64,000 nt of DNA. It comes from Halomonas sp. 25-S5. Its GTDB lineage: Bacteria; Pseudomonadota; Gammaproteobacteria; Pseudomonadales; Halomonadaceae. The DNA is taken from the NCBI RefSeq assembly GCF_029889845.1, contig NZ_JARANV010000009.1, forward strand, positions 62,001 through 126,000, written 5' to 3'. The translations under genes and the position numbers were made by a program. Of this stretch, positions 8,692 to 18,029 are shown one piece after another. Below the pieces are notes generated by a model. The model was given only the letters and a program-made list of their open reading frames with translations. It was not told where the DNA came from and did no database searches. Position 1 is the stretch's first letter; every line of letters begins with the position of its first letter.

Positions 8692-9306
8692 TCAGCCGGC
8701 CGGGGTCGGCAGGATGCGCCGGTAGCGATCCAGGCAGCCGTCCAGCCAGGCGCCGTTCGGCATGCCCTCGGGGGGGGAGGCGGGCACCTTGAGGGTCAGC
8801 AGGAAGAGGCCGTGACGCTTGGCATCGCCGTCGGGCAGGTGGCGGCCGAGCTGTTGGGCGAGGTCGGGCGGCAGGGCACCCGGGCGCCGCCAGGTGAGCC
8901 GCAGGGCCTGCTGGTCGAGCAGGTACTGGAAGCGCGCCGCGTCCTTGAGCACCGCCATGCCACCCTGCGCCAGCCCCTGGGAGAGACTCTCCAGCTTGCG
9001 GTAGCCCGGGGCCCCGGCGGCCCGACAGGCGTGGGCCCCCTCCACGAAGCAGCCCTCTCGTTCATCGGGGTCCTCCGGCCAGCGCCCCCCGCGGCGCCGC
9101 GCGGGGGTGGCCACGAAGGGCAGTACTACCGACACGGCGGGGGTGTCGTCGGCCAGCGCGGTCTGCCGGGCGTCGACCATTCCCTGGCCCAGCTGTCGGC
9201 GGAGCCAGCGGTAGTCACCGGCCTGCTGGATGCGGGCCTGGGCATCGGTGACTGTGTGATGAGCGCCCTGCAGGGAGCGCAGCAGGGAGAGCGTGCGAAG
9301 GATCAT
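8692..9306 (-). CDS. Hypothetical protein
   Basis: A 204-aa product if started at MILRTLSLLRSLQGAHH; the frame stays open 34 codons further upstream, so the start is uncertain and no strong ribosome binding site is visible for it. I do not recognise a family. It has a mixed composition with a basic central segment (ARRRGGRWPEDPDERE), a GCFVEGAHAC pair of cysteines, and a C-terminal half predicted mostly helical. There are no membrane segments or signal peptide. It is convergent with the potassium channel gene, 18 bp away. Confidence 0.55.
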   Translation of the reverse strand: MILRTLSLLRSLQGAHHTVTDAQARIQQAGDYRWLRRQLGQGMVDARQTALADDTPAVSVVLPFVATPARRRGGRWPEDPDEREGCFVEGAHACRAAGAPGYRKLESLSQGLAQGGMAVLKDAARFQYLLDQQALRLTWRRPGALPPDLAQQLGRHLPDGDAKRHGLFLLTLKVPASPPEGMPNGAWLDGCLDRYRRILPTPAG

Positions 9307-9406
9307 GGTGCCATACCGATAGGCGAGCGGGAGAGCGAAGGACCGAGCAGCCAAGCTGCGACCATAGCAGGGTTTCGGCCTCATGGCGTCAACGCCTTGG
9401 GGCGCC

Positions 9407-9448
9407 AACGCGAACCGCCCGGCTGTCTCCAGCCGGGCGGTTCGCGTT
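9407..9448. terminator. Long perfect hairpin downstream of gabT
   Basis: A 19-bp perfect stem from AACGCGAACCGCCCGGCTG, loop TCTC, then its exact complement. No T-tract follows on the minus strand, and only TGTGTGCCGTTT follows on the plus strand. It lies 26 bp beyond the gabT stop, so it likely ends or stabilises the gabD-gabT transcript. Confidence 0.75.
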
Positions 9449-9473
9449 GTGTGCCGTTTCCGGGCAAGCCCGG

Positions 9474-10772
9474 TCAGGCGGTGGCGGCACGCTTGCTGCC
9501 GACTAGCTCCTTGAGGGACTCCTCGACGATGGCGAGGCCTTCCTCGAGCACCTCATCCTCGATGGTGACCGGCATCAAGAAGCGGATGGTGTTGCCGTAG
9601 AGGCCGCAGGAGAGCAGGATCAGCCCCTTCTCGCGGGCCTTCTTGCACAGCGCGCCGGCCAGGTCGGCGTCCGGGGTGTGGTTGGCCTTGTCGGAGACCA
9701 GGTCGATGGCCGCCATGGCGCCCATGTTGCGGCCGTTGTCGATGCAATCGAACGTCTGTTGCCACTGGGCGAAGCGCTTGGCCAGCTTGTCGCCGAGCGC
9801 CTGGCTCTTCTCGAGGATGTTCTCCTCCTCGAAGACATCCAGCACGGCCAGGGTGGCGGCGCAGGAGACCGGGCTGCCGGTGTAGGTGCCGCCCAGGGAG
9901 TTGGCGCCGGAGGCGTCCATGTGCTTGTCGGTGCCGACCACCGCCGAGATCGGCATGCCGTCGGCCATGCTCTTGGCCATGGTGATGATATCGGGCTCGA
10001 CGCCGCTGTGCTCGATAGCGAACATCTTGCCGGTGCGCCCGAAGCCGGATTGCACCTCGTCGACGATCATCAGCATGCCGTGCTCGTCACAGATCTCGCG
10101 GATCGCCTTGAGGAAGCTGGCCGGTGCCGGATAGAAGCCGCCCTCGCCGAGCACCGGCTCGAGCACGATGGCCGCGGTGTCGCGCGGGTTGGCGTCGGTC
10201 TTGAGCGCCATCTTCAGGCCGCGCAGGGCCTCGTCCTCGCTGACGCCGTGGTAGGGCACCGGGTAGGGGGCGCGGAAGACGTTGCCCGGCATGCTGCCGA
10301 AGTCGGTGGAATAGGGGGCGACCTTGCCGTTCATGGCCATGGTCATGAAGGTGCGGCCGTGGTAGCCGCCGTCGAAGCAGATCACGTTGTTCTTGCCGGT
10401 GGCGGCACGGGCGATCTTGACGGCGTTCTCCAGTGCTTCGGCCCCGGAGTTGGCCAGCATCACCTTGGCGTGGCCGCGCACCGGGGTGACCTGGCTGAGC
10501 TTCTCGGCCACCTTCACGTAGCCCTCATAGGGCATCACGGTCTGGCAGGTGTGCATCACCTTGTCGAGCTGGTCCTTGACCGCCTGGACCACCTTGGGAT
10601 GGCGGTGGCCGATGTTGAGCACGCCGATGCCGCCGGCGAAATCGATGATGCGATTGCCGTCGGCGTCCCACACCAGGGCGTTCTCGGCGCGGTCGGCAAA
10701 CTGGGTGGCGGGGCTCGCGGCGCCGCTGGCCACGTAGCGCTGCTTGAGTTCGTTGAGCTGTGCGTTGTTCAT
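9474..10772 (-). CDS. gabT: 4-aminobutyrate (GABA) aminotransferase
   Basis: GabT is a PLP enzyme that moves the amino group of GABA to 2-oxoglutarate, giving succinate semialdehyde and glutamate. The 432-aa length is normal for class III aminotransferases. Visible motifs are [20 protein letters not shown], the GGYHGRTF element, the cofactor-binding [19 protein letters not shown] and the PLP lysine in [12 protein letters not shown]. The start MNNAQLNEL has AAGGAG 9 bases upstream. It is the second gene of a gabD-gabT operon (34-bp gap), so the semialdehyde product is passed to GabD. A related role with 5-aminovalerate (DavT) cannot be excluded. Confidence 0.94.
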   Translation of the reverse strand: MNNAQLNELKQRYVASGAASPATQFADRAENALVWDADGNRIIDFAGGIGVLNIGHRHPKVVQAVKDQLDKVMHTCQTVMPYEGYVKVAEKLSQVTPVRGHAKVMLANSGAEALENAVKIARAATGKNNVICFDGGYHGRTFMTMAMNGKVAPYSTDFGSMPGNVFRAPYPVPYHGVSEDEALRGLKMALKTDANPRDTAAIVLEPVLGEGGFYPAPASFLKAIREICDEHGMLMIVDEVQSGFGRTGKMFAIEHSGVEPDIITMAKSMADGMPISAVVGTDKHMDASGANSLGGTYTGSPVSCAATLAVLDVFEEENILEKSQALGDKLAKRFAQWQQTFDCIDNGRNMGAMAAIDLVSDKANHTPDADLAGALCKKAREKGLILLSCGLYGNTIRFLMPVTIEDEVLEEGLAIVEESLKELVGSKRAATA

Positions 10773-10806
10773 GGGTCCTGTCTCCTTGGTAAGAGGCGGC
10801 GGGCGA

Positions 10807-12252
10807 TCAGAGGCCGCCGACACAGACGTATTTTAGTTCAGTGTACTCATCCAGGCCGTGGCGCGACCCTTCGCGTCCCAGCCCCGACTCCTTGACTCCA
10901 CCGAAGGGCGCCAGCTCGGTGGATAGAATGCCTTCGTTCACCGCCACCATGCCATATTCCAGCCCTTCCATGACATGCCAGATACGACGATAGTCGCGGG
11001 CATAGAAATAGGCGGCGAGGCCGAACTCGGTGGCGTTGGCCATGGCGATGGCCTCCTCCTCGGTCTCGAAGCGAAACACCGGCGCCAGGGGCCCGAAGGT
11101 CTCCTCGGTGGCCACCTTCATCTCCTCGGTCACGTCGGCGATGATCGTGGGCTGGAAGAAGGTGCCACCCAGGGCGTGGGGCTTGCCGCCGCACACCAAG
11201 CGGCCGCCCTTGTCCAGTGCGTCGGCGATGTGTGCCTCGACCTTCTCCACCGCCGCGGCGTTGATCAGCGGGCCCTGCACCACGCCCTCGTCGAGGCCAT
11301 TGCCGACCTCGAGGGAGACGACGCGGGCCGCGAGCTTCTCGATGAAGGCATCATAGACCCCGGCCTGCACCAGCAGGCGATTGGTGCACACGCAGGTCTG
11401 GCCGGAGTTGCGGTACTTGGAGGCCACCGCCCCTTCCACGGCGGCGTCCAGGTCGGCGTCGTCGAAGACGATGAAGGGGGCATTGCCGCCCAGCTCCATG
11501 GAGGCCTTCTTGACGGTGCCGGCGCACTGGGCCAGCAGCCGCTTGCCCACGGGGGTGGAGCCGGTGAAGGAGATCTTGCGCACCCGCGGGTCGGTGGTCA
11601 GCACCTCGCCGATCTCGGCCGGCCGGGAGGCGGTGACCACGTTGATCACCCCGGCCGGGAAGCCGACTTCCTCGGCGAGCTTCACCAGGGCCAGGGCGGT
11701 GAGCGGGGTGGCCTCGGCGGGCTTGATCACCACCGGGCAGCCGGCGGCCAGGGCCGGGGCGCACTTGCGGGTGATCATCGCCAACGGGAAGTTCCAGGGG
11801 GTGATGGCCGCCACCACGCCGATCGGCTCGCGGAACACCAGGATGCGCTTGTCCGCGCCGTGGCTGGGCAGGGTCTCGCCGGCGACGCGCTTGGCCTCCT
11901 CGGCATAGTACTCCACGAAGGAGGCCCCATAGGCCACCTCGCCGCGGGCCTCGGCCAGCGGCTTGCCCTGTTCCAGGGTCATCAGCCGCGCCAGGGCTTC
12001 CTGATGGGCCATGATGGCGTCGAACCAGGCGCGCAGCAGGGCGGCGCGCTCCTTGGCGGTGCGGCGCCGCCAGGCTGGCCAGGCGTCTGCCGCGGCGGTG
12101 ACGGCCTCGTGGGCATCCTCGGCGTCGAGGTCCGGGACCTCGGCCAGGGTCTCGCCGGTGGCGGGGTTGGCCACGGCGAAGCGGCGCGCGCCATCGCGCC
12201 ACTGGCCGGCCACATAGGCCTTGTCGATCAGTAGCTGGGGTTCCGCGGACAT
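10807..12252 (-). CDS. gabD: Succinate-semialdehyde dehydrogenase
   Basis: GabD oxidises succinate semialdehyde to succinate with NAD(P), completing the GABA shunt. The 481-aa protein has the aldehyde dehydrogenase catalytic glutamate in MELGGNAPFIVFDDAD and the catalytic cysteine in NSGQTCVCTNRL. It also has the nucleotide-binding FTGSTPVGKRLLAQ and the late ELAPFGGVKESGLGREGS. The double cysteine CVC matches GabD enzymes with a redox-sensitive Cys pair. GAGGAA lies 7 bases before the ATG. It leads the gabD-gabT operon and is divergent from the DUF1266 gene across a 206-bp gap that should hold both promoters. Confidence 0.94.
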   Translation of the reverse strand: MSAEPQLLIDKAYVAGQWRDGARRFAVANPATGETLAEVPDLDAEDAHEAVTAAADAWPAWRRRTAKERAALLRAWFDAIMAHQEALARLMTLEQGKPLAEARGEVAYGASFVEYYAEEAKRVAGETLPSHGADKRILVFREPIGVVAAITPWNFPLAMITRKCAPALAAGCPVVIKPAEATPLTALALVKLAEEVGFPAGVINVVTASRPAEIGEVLTTDPRVRKISFTGSTPVGKRLLAQCAGTVKKASMELGGNAPFIVFDDADLDAAVEGAVASKYRNSGQTCVCTNRLLVQAGVYDAFIEKLAARVVSLEVGNGLDEGVVQGPLINAAAVEKVEAHIADALDKGGRLVCGGKPHALGGTFFQPTIIADVTEEMKVATEETFGPLAPVFRFETEEEAIAMANATEFGLAAYFYARDYRRIWHVMEGLEYGMVAVNEGILSTELAPFGGVKESGLGREGSRHGLDEYTELKYVCVGGL

Positions 12253-12458
12253 GGTGATTCCTCGTCGGGATTGATCATCTTGTTGGACGAGTGTGCATTA
12301 TTTAAAACAAGCCGCCAAGCCCCGGCTCCGCCCGTTTTTCATGGCCGCTGGCCACTCGGCCATCGGCGGCGGCAACGCTTTCCGCTACACTATGGCGCCG
12401 ATTCGCTGCGGTGTGCGGCGCGGCACGTTTCTGTTCCGGTTTTATGGCGAGGTGAGCC

Positions 12459-14942
12459 TTGGTCGATCCCCTGAATGCCTGGTGGGCCCAGCAGCTGGTG
12501 CTGTGTGACTGGGCCTTCACGCCCGATCCCCTGACGGTGGAGGCCGATACGGCCGTCGAGCGGCTGGCCGCCCTCGGGGTGGCCGACCGTGGCGAGCTGG
12601 GCTGGTGCCTGCTGGAGGCCCTGGGCGCCGGGGGCGCCGGCGTCGACCCGGCCAGGCTGCTGGCCGGCCTGGAGGTCATCGCCCTGGGCGGTGCGGCGGG
12701 CTGGCTCGGGGAGGCGCGTGCCCGGGCCTGGGCCCAGCGGCTCGCCGAGGAGGTCAGCGCCCACCACGCCAGCCTCGATGCCTGGCTGGAGGCGCTGCTG
12801 CATGCCCGCAGTGCCGAGGGCTGGGTACGCGGCGACGACGGCTTCTTCGAGGCCTGCGAGGCCCTCTCGGTCCTGGAGCACGACGGGGAGGGGGTGACCT
12901 GGGACATGCTGCAGGAGTGGCTGGCCACCCATGCCACCCATGCCGCCCCTGCCACGTCGCCCGCGCTCTGGCCGACGGCCCCCGAGGATCGGGTCTGGCG
13001 GCTGCGCGCCGCCTTCTCGCCGGTCGTCGAGCTGCCCGCCGGGCCGCACGACTGGCAGGGGCTGGCGGGCTGGCTGGAGGAGGCCTGGGAGATTCGCAGC
13101 CGCGAGGACCTGGTGCGCAGCCTGCTGTGGCTGGCCTCCCAGGGCGATCGCCAGGCCTGGGACCTGGATGCCGGACGCCTGCTCGAGGCAAACGCCGAGG
13201 AGCGCCGGCAGTGGCGGGAGGCCCTGGCGGGGGGCGAGCGCGACTATGGCCGGGTGCTGCTGGGCTTCCTCGATCAGGGCGAGCCGCTGGAGTGGGCCGC
13301 CTGGGACTGGCTGCGGCTGATCGACCTGGCCTGGGCCGGCGCCTGCCTGGGCTGGCTCGAGGCGCAGGAGGCCCGCGACTTCGCCGTCCATGGCGCCGAC
13401 CTGGCGCTGCGCCGCTACAGCGACTGGGCGGCCCTGACTCGGGCCTACCAGCGGGGGCGCAGCCTGTTCGAGGGCCGCAACCGGCTGCCCGACCTCCAGG
13501 CGGACTGGGCGCTACTGCTGCACTCGCCGGTGAGCCCCTGGCGCCCGGCTCTGCAGGGGCTGATCCCGGAGGAACTCATCGAGGCCTCGCGCGTCGCCCT
13601 GCGACGCTGGCGTGGCGACCCCCGCCACTGGACACTGGCGCTGGCGGCGGTACGCGAGCCCGAATTCGCCGCCTGCCAGGGGCCGGTGCCTGAGCTGCCG
13701 GTCGCTCGGCGCGAGGAGGCGCGCCGCTACTTGGTCGAGACCCTAGACCTGCATGCCGACGAGGGCGTCGAGGCGCTTTCCCGCTATTGGCTGCCGGCCC
13801 AGGCCCACCACCTCAACCAGCTGGCGGCGGATGCCGTCCATGGCGCCCTGCCGCCGGCCGAGATCCCCTTCGGCCATCCGGTCGCGGACGAGCTGGCGAG
13901 CCGCGATGCCCTCAGGCAGGCGAGCCGTCACGCCGCCACCATCCACATGGCCGAGAAGTTTGCCTTCCACCTGCAGATGGCCATGGACAGCGGGGACTTC
14001 GATGCGGCCCGCCTGGCGACGCTGGCCGAGGCCCTGCAGGGCTCGCTGTGCCGCTTCTACCCCGATGCACGTCGCCTGCTGCAGGCCTGGGCCCACTGGG
14101 AGAGCCTGTTGCCCGAGCCCGACCAGCCCCCGATGGTCGCCGAGATCCGCTGGCACCTGGAGGACCCCGGGAGCCTCTTCCACTGGCTCGACTGGCGCGG
14201 CGGGGCCTGGCGCGAGCCCGGGCCGCGACCGACGCTTGTCCACTTCACCGCGATGGCGCTGGTCGGGCCGCTCAACAGCCCGGCCTGGAGCCTGCCGCAG
14301 CCGGAGAGCGAGCGCGAATGCGCGGCCATCCGCGACTGGGTCGATGGGCATTATGCCCTTCATGGGGCGGCGGAGCTGGGTGAGTTCCTCGGGTACCTGA
14401 TCGAGGTCGGCGATCGCCAGGAGTACCAGATCAACTATGCCCCCTACACGCTCAACCACGGGCGGCTGGCCTCCGAGATCGCTACCCTGGGGAGCGGCGC
14501 GTGCAGCGAGGAGGAGGGCGCTCATCTGCTGCGCCTGCAGCGGGTCAGGGACAATGAGGACGGCTGCAACGAGGTCGATCTGGCGGCCTGGGACATCGCC
14601 CAGGCCGTGGACCTGGCCATCGCCGGCCGCCAGCTGGGGTGGCTCGACGAGGCGGCGTTCCTGGACCTGCTCGAGCGTGCTCATGGGCTAGCCGTCGAGC
14701 ACTACGCGGGCTGGGAGGAGTATGCCCGCGGCCTGCACGCCGGCTTCTCGTTCTTCATGGGCGAGACCCCGGAGCGCGAGAGCTTCCTGGCCGGCCTCCG
14801 CCAGGCCTTGGTGGCCTGGCTCTCGGGGGCGCCGCCGCTAGCGGGGGCCTGGGCCAGCCTCGACTTTCCCGGGGCACGGCCACGCCACTGGGCGCCGCTG
14901 CACATCGATACGCTGCCGGGCGACCGTCGTACCCTCCACTGA
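12459..14942 (+). CDS. Large protein with two DUF1266-like regions
   Basis: An 827-aa soluble protein, very rich in Trp, Leu and acidic residues. Two regions resemble DUF1266 (E. coli YbeR/YbeU type): about residues 190-360 (AWDWLRLIDLAWAGACLGWL then YSDWAALTRAYQRGRSLF) and about 630-800 (AWDIAQAVDLAIAGRQLGWL then YAGWEEYARGLHAGFSFF). The repeated pattern W-D-x-x-x-x-x-D-L-A-x-A-G-x-x-L-G-W-L followed by Y-x-x-W is directly visible. The start is a TTG preceded by AGGTGA; an ATG start would lose conserved-looking sequence. Function unknown. It is divergent from gabD. Confidence 0.7.
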   Translation: MVDPLNAWWAQQLVLCDWAFTPDPLTVEADTAVERLAALGVADRGELGWCLLEALGAGGAGVDPARLLAGLEVIALGGAAGWLGEARARAWAQRLAEEVSAHHASLDAWLEALLHARSAEGWVRGDDGFFEACEALSVLEHDGEGVTWDMLQEWLATHATHAAPATSPALWPTAPEDRVWRLRAAFSPVVELPAGPHDWQGLAGWLEEAWEIRSREDLVRSLLWLASQGDRQAWDLDAGRLLEANAEERRQWREALAGGERDYGRVLLGFLDQGEPLEWAAWDWLRLIDLAWAGACLGWLEAQEARDFAVHGADLALRRYSDWAALTRAYQRGRSLFEGRNRLPDLQADWALLLHSPVSPWRPALQGLIPEELIEASRVALRRWRGDPRHWTLALAAVREPEFAACQGPVPELPVARREEARRYLVETLDLHADEGVEALSRYWLPAQAHHLNQLAADAVHGALPPAEIPFGHPVADELASRDALRQASRHAATIHMAEKFAFHLQMAMDSGDFDAARLATLAEALQGSLCRFYPDARRLLQAWAHWESLLPEPDQPPMVAEIRWHLEDPGSLFHWLDWRGGAWREPGPRPTLVHFTAMALVGPLNSPAWSLPQPESERECAAIRDWVDGHYALHGAAELGEFLGYLIEVGDRQEYQINYAPYTLNHGRLASEIATLGSGACSEEEGAHLLRLQRVRDNEDGCNEVDLAAWDIAQAVDLAIAGRQLGWLDEAAFLDLLERAHGLAVEHYAGWEEYARGLHAGFSFFMGETPERESFLAGLRQALVAWLSGAPPLAGAWASLDFPGARPRHWAPLHIDTLPGDRRTLH

Positions 14943-15148
14943 GGGCTCGCCCTGTTAAGAACGTATGGTTTATAGTCAGTAGGGTTTATGACATGGCTCC
15001 TCCTGTCGGGAGCCACTTCCAGGCAGCGAGCCGCCGACAGGCCGCTTTGGCAGTGGCACCGGGCCGCATCCCGGCAGCACTGCCACAGCGACATCACCGC
15101 GGGACCGAGAGATGCCGGGTGCGGCTCAGGGAACGAGGTCGTCGCAGG

Positions 15149-15766
15149 ATGCTGGACAAACGCATGTGTCGTATCACCGCCCTGGGGGGCGCCCTGGTGC
15201 TGCTGGCGGGTTGTGCCGCCTCGAGCGGCGTCGAGGAGCATGTCGTCGGCGGCTACTTCGCCCGGGACCTGCCGGGGATGCCCGCCGACCCCCTGATGTC
15301 TCCCGTGGACAACCCCATCCTGGAAGCCCGCGGCCTGCACAACCCGCCCCCGACGCTGATCCGCCGGGCCCTGCTGGCCCAGCACGAGCGCTGGGCTGGC
15401 ACGCCCTACCGGCTGGGCGGCAGCTCCATGCGGGGGATCGATTGTTCGGCCCTGGTGCAGAACGTCTTCAGCGATACCTTCCGCTTCGACCTGCCGCGGA
15501 CCACCGAGGAACAGGTGCGAGCCGGCCTCGAGGTCGAGCGTGATGCCCTGCGCCCCGGCGACCTGGTGTTCTTTCGTCCCCCCGGGGTCTATCGCCATGT
15601 GGGCATCTATGTCGGCGAGGGCCGCTTCCTGCACGCCTCCACCTCCCGGGGCGTGATGATCTCCGAGCTCGACAACCGTTACTGGCGGCGCCACTTCTGG
15701 CAGGCGAGGCGCACCCTGGAGCCAACCTTGCTGGCTAGACGCCTGGGCGAGACCAGCGAGGGCTGA
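15149..15766 (+). CDS. NlpC/P60 family lipoprotein peptidase
   Basis: A 205-aa outer-membrane lipoprotein likely to cut peptidoglycan peptide cross-links. The N-terminus has a signal sequence ending in the lipobox LLAGC at about residues 19-23. The NlpC/P60 domain contains the catalytic cysteine in GIDCSALVQNVF, the first histidine in YRHVGIYVG, and the third polar residue near RFLHASTS. The length matches E. coli Spr/MepS and NlpC. The start is ATG with a spaced GAGG; a second in-frame ATG five codons later would also keep the signal peptide. It is convergent with the LysR gene, only 5 bp away. Confidence 0.9.
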   Translation: MLDKRMCRITALGGALVLLAGCAASSGVEEHVVGGYFARDLPGMPADPLMSPVDNPILEARGLHNPPPTLIRRALLAQHERWAGTPYRLGGSSMRGIDCSALVQNVFSDTFRFDLPRTTEEQVRAGLEVERDALRPGDLVFFRPPGVYRHVGIYVGEGRFLHASTSRGVMISELDNRYWRRHFWQARRTLEPTLLARRLGETSEG

Positions 15767-15771
15767 CTCGG

Positions 15772-16659
15772 TTAGAGTACCTCACGGTGGGCCAGCACGA
15801 AGTCCAGGAAGGCCTGTTCGGCCCGCGACAGGTAGGCGCCGCGTCCCCAGGCCAGCGACAGGTCCAGCCAGGCGGGCGGGTCGAAGGAGACCGCCCGGAG
15901 CTCCGGCTCCTCCACCACCCGCCGCAGGAAGGTGGTGATGCCGAACCCCTGGCGGACGATCGCCTTGGTCAGCGGTATCAGATTCGACTGGAAGGCGATG
16001 TCGGCCGTGGTGCCGGTCTCGCGCGCCATGGCATCGACGAACTCGCGGTGGAAGTAGCCATCCTGGAACAGCACCAGGGGCTCGCTGAAGAAGGCCTCGG
16101 CGGAGACGCTGGCGCGCCTGGCGAAGGGGTGCTCCCGCGGCACGCAGACCACCATCTCCTCGCGCACCAGGCGTCGCCGCTCTAGGTGACGGCAGCTATC
16201 GTCGTCGATCACCACCCCCAGGTCCAGCTCGCCCTCGGCGATCATTCGCTGCAGGCGTCGTGCACCGGCCTCCACCACGGTCAGCCGGATGCCGGGATGG
16301 CGGGCCTTGAAGCCCATCAGCAGCGGCGGGAAGTAGTAGGAACCGAGCATCGAGGGGATGCCGATGCGCACCTCGCCCTTGACCAGACCATGCAGCTCGC
16401 GCATGGCGAGGTGCGCGGCCTCGGCGCGTTCGAGTAGCGCTCGGGCATGGGGCACCAGGGCCTCGCCCTCCGGGGTCAGGGCGATGCGTCGCTCGTGGCG
16501 GTGGAAGAGCGACAACTCCAGGCCCTTCTCCAGACCGGCGATGGTCTGGCTGACCGCCGACTGCGCCACGTGGAGTGCCCGGGCGGCGGCCGTGAAGCCC
16601 CCCTGGTCGGCCACGGCCAGGAAGACCCTGAGGGTGCGCAGGTCGAAGGGCAGGCTCAT
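15772..16659 (-). CDS. LysR family transcriptional regulator (YnfL-like)
   Basis: A 295-aa LysR regulator. The N-terminal winged helix shows LRTLRVFLAVADQGGFTAAARALHVAQSAVSQTIAGLE, and the substrate-binding region begins about residue 90 (KGEVRIGIPSMLGSYYFPPL). It is divergent from an MFS exporter gene with a 110-bp gap that carries nested inverted repeats. The E. coli ynfL-ynfM pair has the same arrangement. It probably controls the MFS gene and itself in response to an unknown ligand. The ligand cannot be predicted. Confidence 0.9.
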   Translation of the reverse strand: MSLPFDLRTLRVFLAVADQGGFTAAARALHVAQSAVSQTIAGLEKGLELSLFHRHERRIALTPEGEALVPHARALLERAEAAHLAMRELHGLVKGEVRIGIPSMLGSYYFPPLLMGFKARHPGIRLTVVEAGARRLQRMIAEGELDLGVVIDDDSCRHLERRRLVREEMVVCVPREHPFARRASVSAEAFFSEPLVLFQDGYFHREFVDAMARETGTTADIAFQSNLIPLTKAIVRQGFGITTFLRRVVEEPELRAVSFDPPAWLDLSLAWGRGAYLSRAEQAFLDFVLAHREVL

Positions 16660-16680
16660 CGGTGCTCCGGGGATCGGGTC

Positions 16681-16726
16681 ATAAGAAAACCAGATGTTAA
16701 TGATCTGGATATTCTGTTTGGCTTAT
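16681..16726. promoter_or_regulatory. Candidate LysR operator between LysR and MFS genes
   Basis: Nested inverted repeats lie in the divergent gap. CCAGAT-N7-ATCTGG (16690-16708) is inside ATAAG-N36-CTTAT (16681-16726). The region is AT-rich compared with its surroundings. This is the kind of dyad LysR regulators bind near their own promoter. Confidence 0.55.
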
Positions 16727-16769
16727 CATTCTCGCCGGTGGATCATGGCCTGCCAAGTCGGAGGACGTC

Positions 16770-18029
16770 ATGATCGCCGCACATACCCGCGCCTGGTGGC
16801 GCGCGACCCTGGCCCTGTGCCTGGGCTCCTTTCTGGTCTTCATCAACCTCTATGTCCCACAGCCGCTGCTGCCGGCGCTGCGCGAGACTTTCGGGGTCTC
16901 GACGCTGGGAATCAGCCTGGTGATGTCGGTCGCCACCCTGGCGCTGGCCGCCTCGCTGCTGGTGTTCGGCCCGCTCTCGGATGCCATCGGCCGGGGCGCC
17001 ATCATGCGCCTGACCCTGCTGGCGGCCGGGCTGCTCTCGCTGGGGCTGGCGTTCGCGCCGAACTTCGAGACGCTGCTGGCGATGCGCGCCCTGCAGGGCT
17101 TCGTGTTGGGCGGGCTGCCGGCGGTGGCAATCGCCTGGATGGGCGATGAGTTCGAGCACCCGGCCCTGCTCTCGGCGGTGGGGCTGTATATCGGTGCCAA
17201 CTCCCTGGGCGGCATTAGTGGCCGGGTGGTGGGCGGTGTGGTGGCCGAGGTCGGTGGGGCATCGGCCAGTTTCCTGGTGGTGGGGGCGATGACGCTGGTC
17301 GGGCTGGCGCTGTTCTGGAAGCTGCTGCCCGCCGCCCGCGCCTTCACGCCGCGGCGCTTCGGGCTGCGCGGTGCCCTGGCCGACCTGGGCAGTCACCTGC
17401 GCAATCCGCTGCTGCTCGGCGCCTACCTGCTCGGCGGGATCAACTTCCTGATCTTCATCAACCAGTACAGCTACATCACCTTCCGGCTGGCCGATCCCCC
17501 CTTCGGGCTGGGGACCCGGGTGCTGGGGCTGATCTTCCTGACCTACCTGGGCGGTACCCTCGGCTCGTCGCTCTCCGGACGGCTGGCCGCGCGCTGGTCG
17601 CAGCCGGCCTGCATGATGCTGGGGATCCTGATCCTGATCGTCGGCACCGCGGTGACTCTGGCCGGGTCGCTTTGGTGGATCATCGCCGGACTGACCGTCA
17701 ACGCCTTCGGGTTCTTCCTGGCCCACTCCATGGCCTCGAGCTGGGTGGGGCGCCGGGCCCGCTCGGCACGGGGCAGTGCCTCGGCGCTCTACCTGGTGTT
17801 CTACTACAGCGGTGCCAGCCTGGGCGGCTTCTGGCTGGAGCCGTTCTGGCGGGCCGCCGGCTGGCAGGGCGTGGTCCTGGCCTCCTGGCTGATGCTGTCA
17901 GTGACCCTGGGGCTGGCCGGCTGGCTGTGGCGACGCGAACGCCACGAGGATCAGGGGGCCGAGTTGGCGCCGGCCTCGTCGCCCCAGACCTCCTCGAGCC
18001 GGTCGACGCGGCCGCAGCCCGACTTGTAG
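16770..18029 (+). CDS. MFS transporter (YnfM-like exporter family)
   Basis: A 419-aa inner-membrane major facilitator with about 12 membrane segments. It has the motif A-like GPLSDAIGRGAIMRLTLLAAG, motif C-like GLYIGANSLGGISGRVVGGVV and late HSMASSWVGRRARSARGSASALYL, all close to E. coli YnfM. GGAGG precedes the ATG by 5 bases. The last 26 or so residues (QGAELAPASSP onward) are polar and low-complexity. They are encoded over the antisense 3' end of msrA, so the two coding regions overlap tail to tail by 79 bp. Substrate unknown; probably regulated by the divergent LysR gene. Confidence 0.9.
   Translation: MIAAHTRAWWRATLALCLGSFLVFINLYVPQPLLPALRETFGVSTLGISLVMSVATLALAASLLVFGPLSDAIGRGAIMRLTLLAAGLLSLGLAFAPNFETLLAMRALQGFVLGGLPAVAIAWMGDEFEHPALLSAVGLYIGANSLGGISGRVVGGVVAEVGGASASFLVVGAMTLVGLALFWKLLPAARAFTPRRFGLRGALADLGSHLRNPLLLGAYLLGGINFLIFINQYSYITFRLADPPFGLGTRVLGLIFLTYLGGTLGSSLSGRLAARWSQPACMMLGILILIVGTAVTLAGSLWWIIAGLTVNAFGFFLAHSMASSWVGRRARSARGSASALYLVFYYSGASLGGFWLEPFWRAAGWQGVVLASWLMLSVTLGLAGWLWRRERHEDQGAELAPASSPQTSSSRSTRPQPDL

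Noticed and set aside
9407-9448. A riboswitch or small RNA gene
   Set aside because: It is a single perfect stem downstream of gabT and is better explained as a transcript end or stabiliser.
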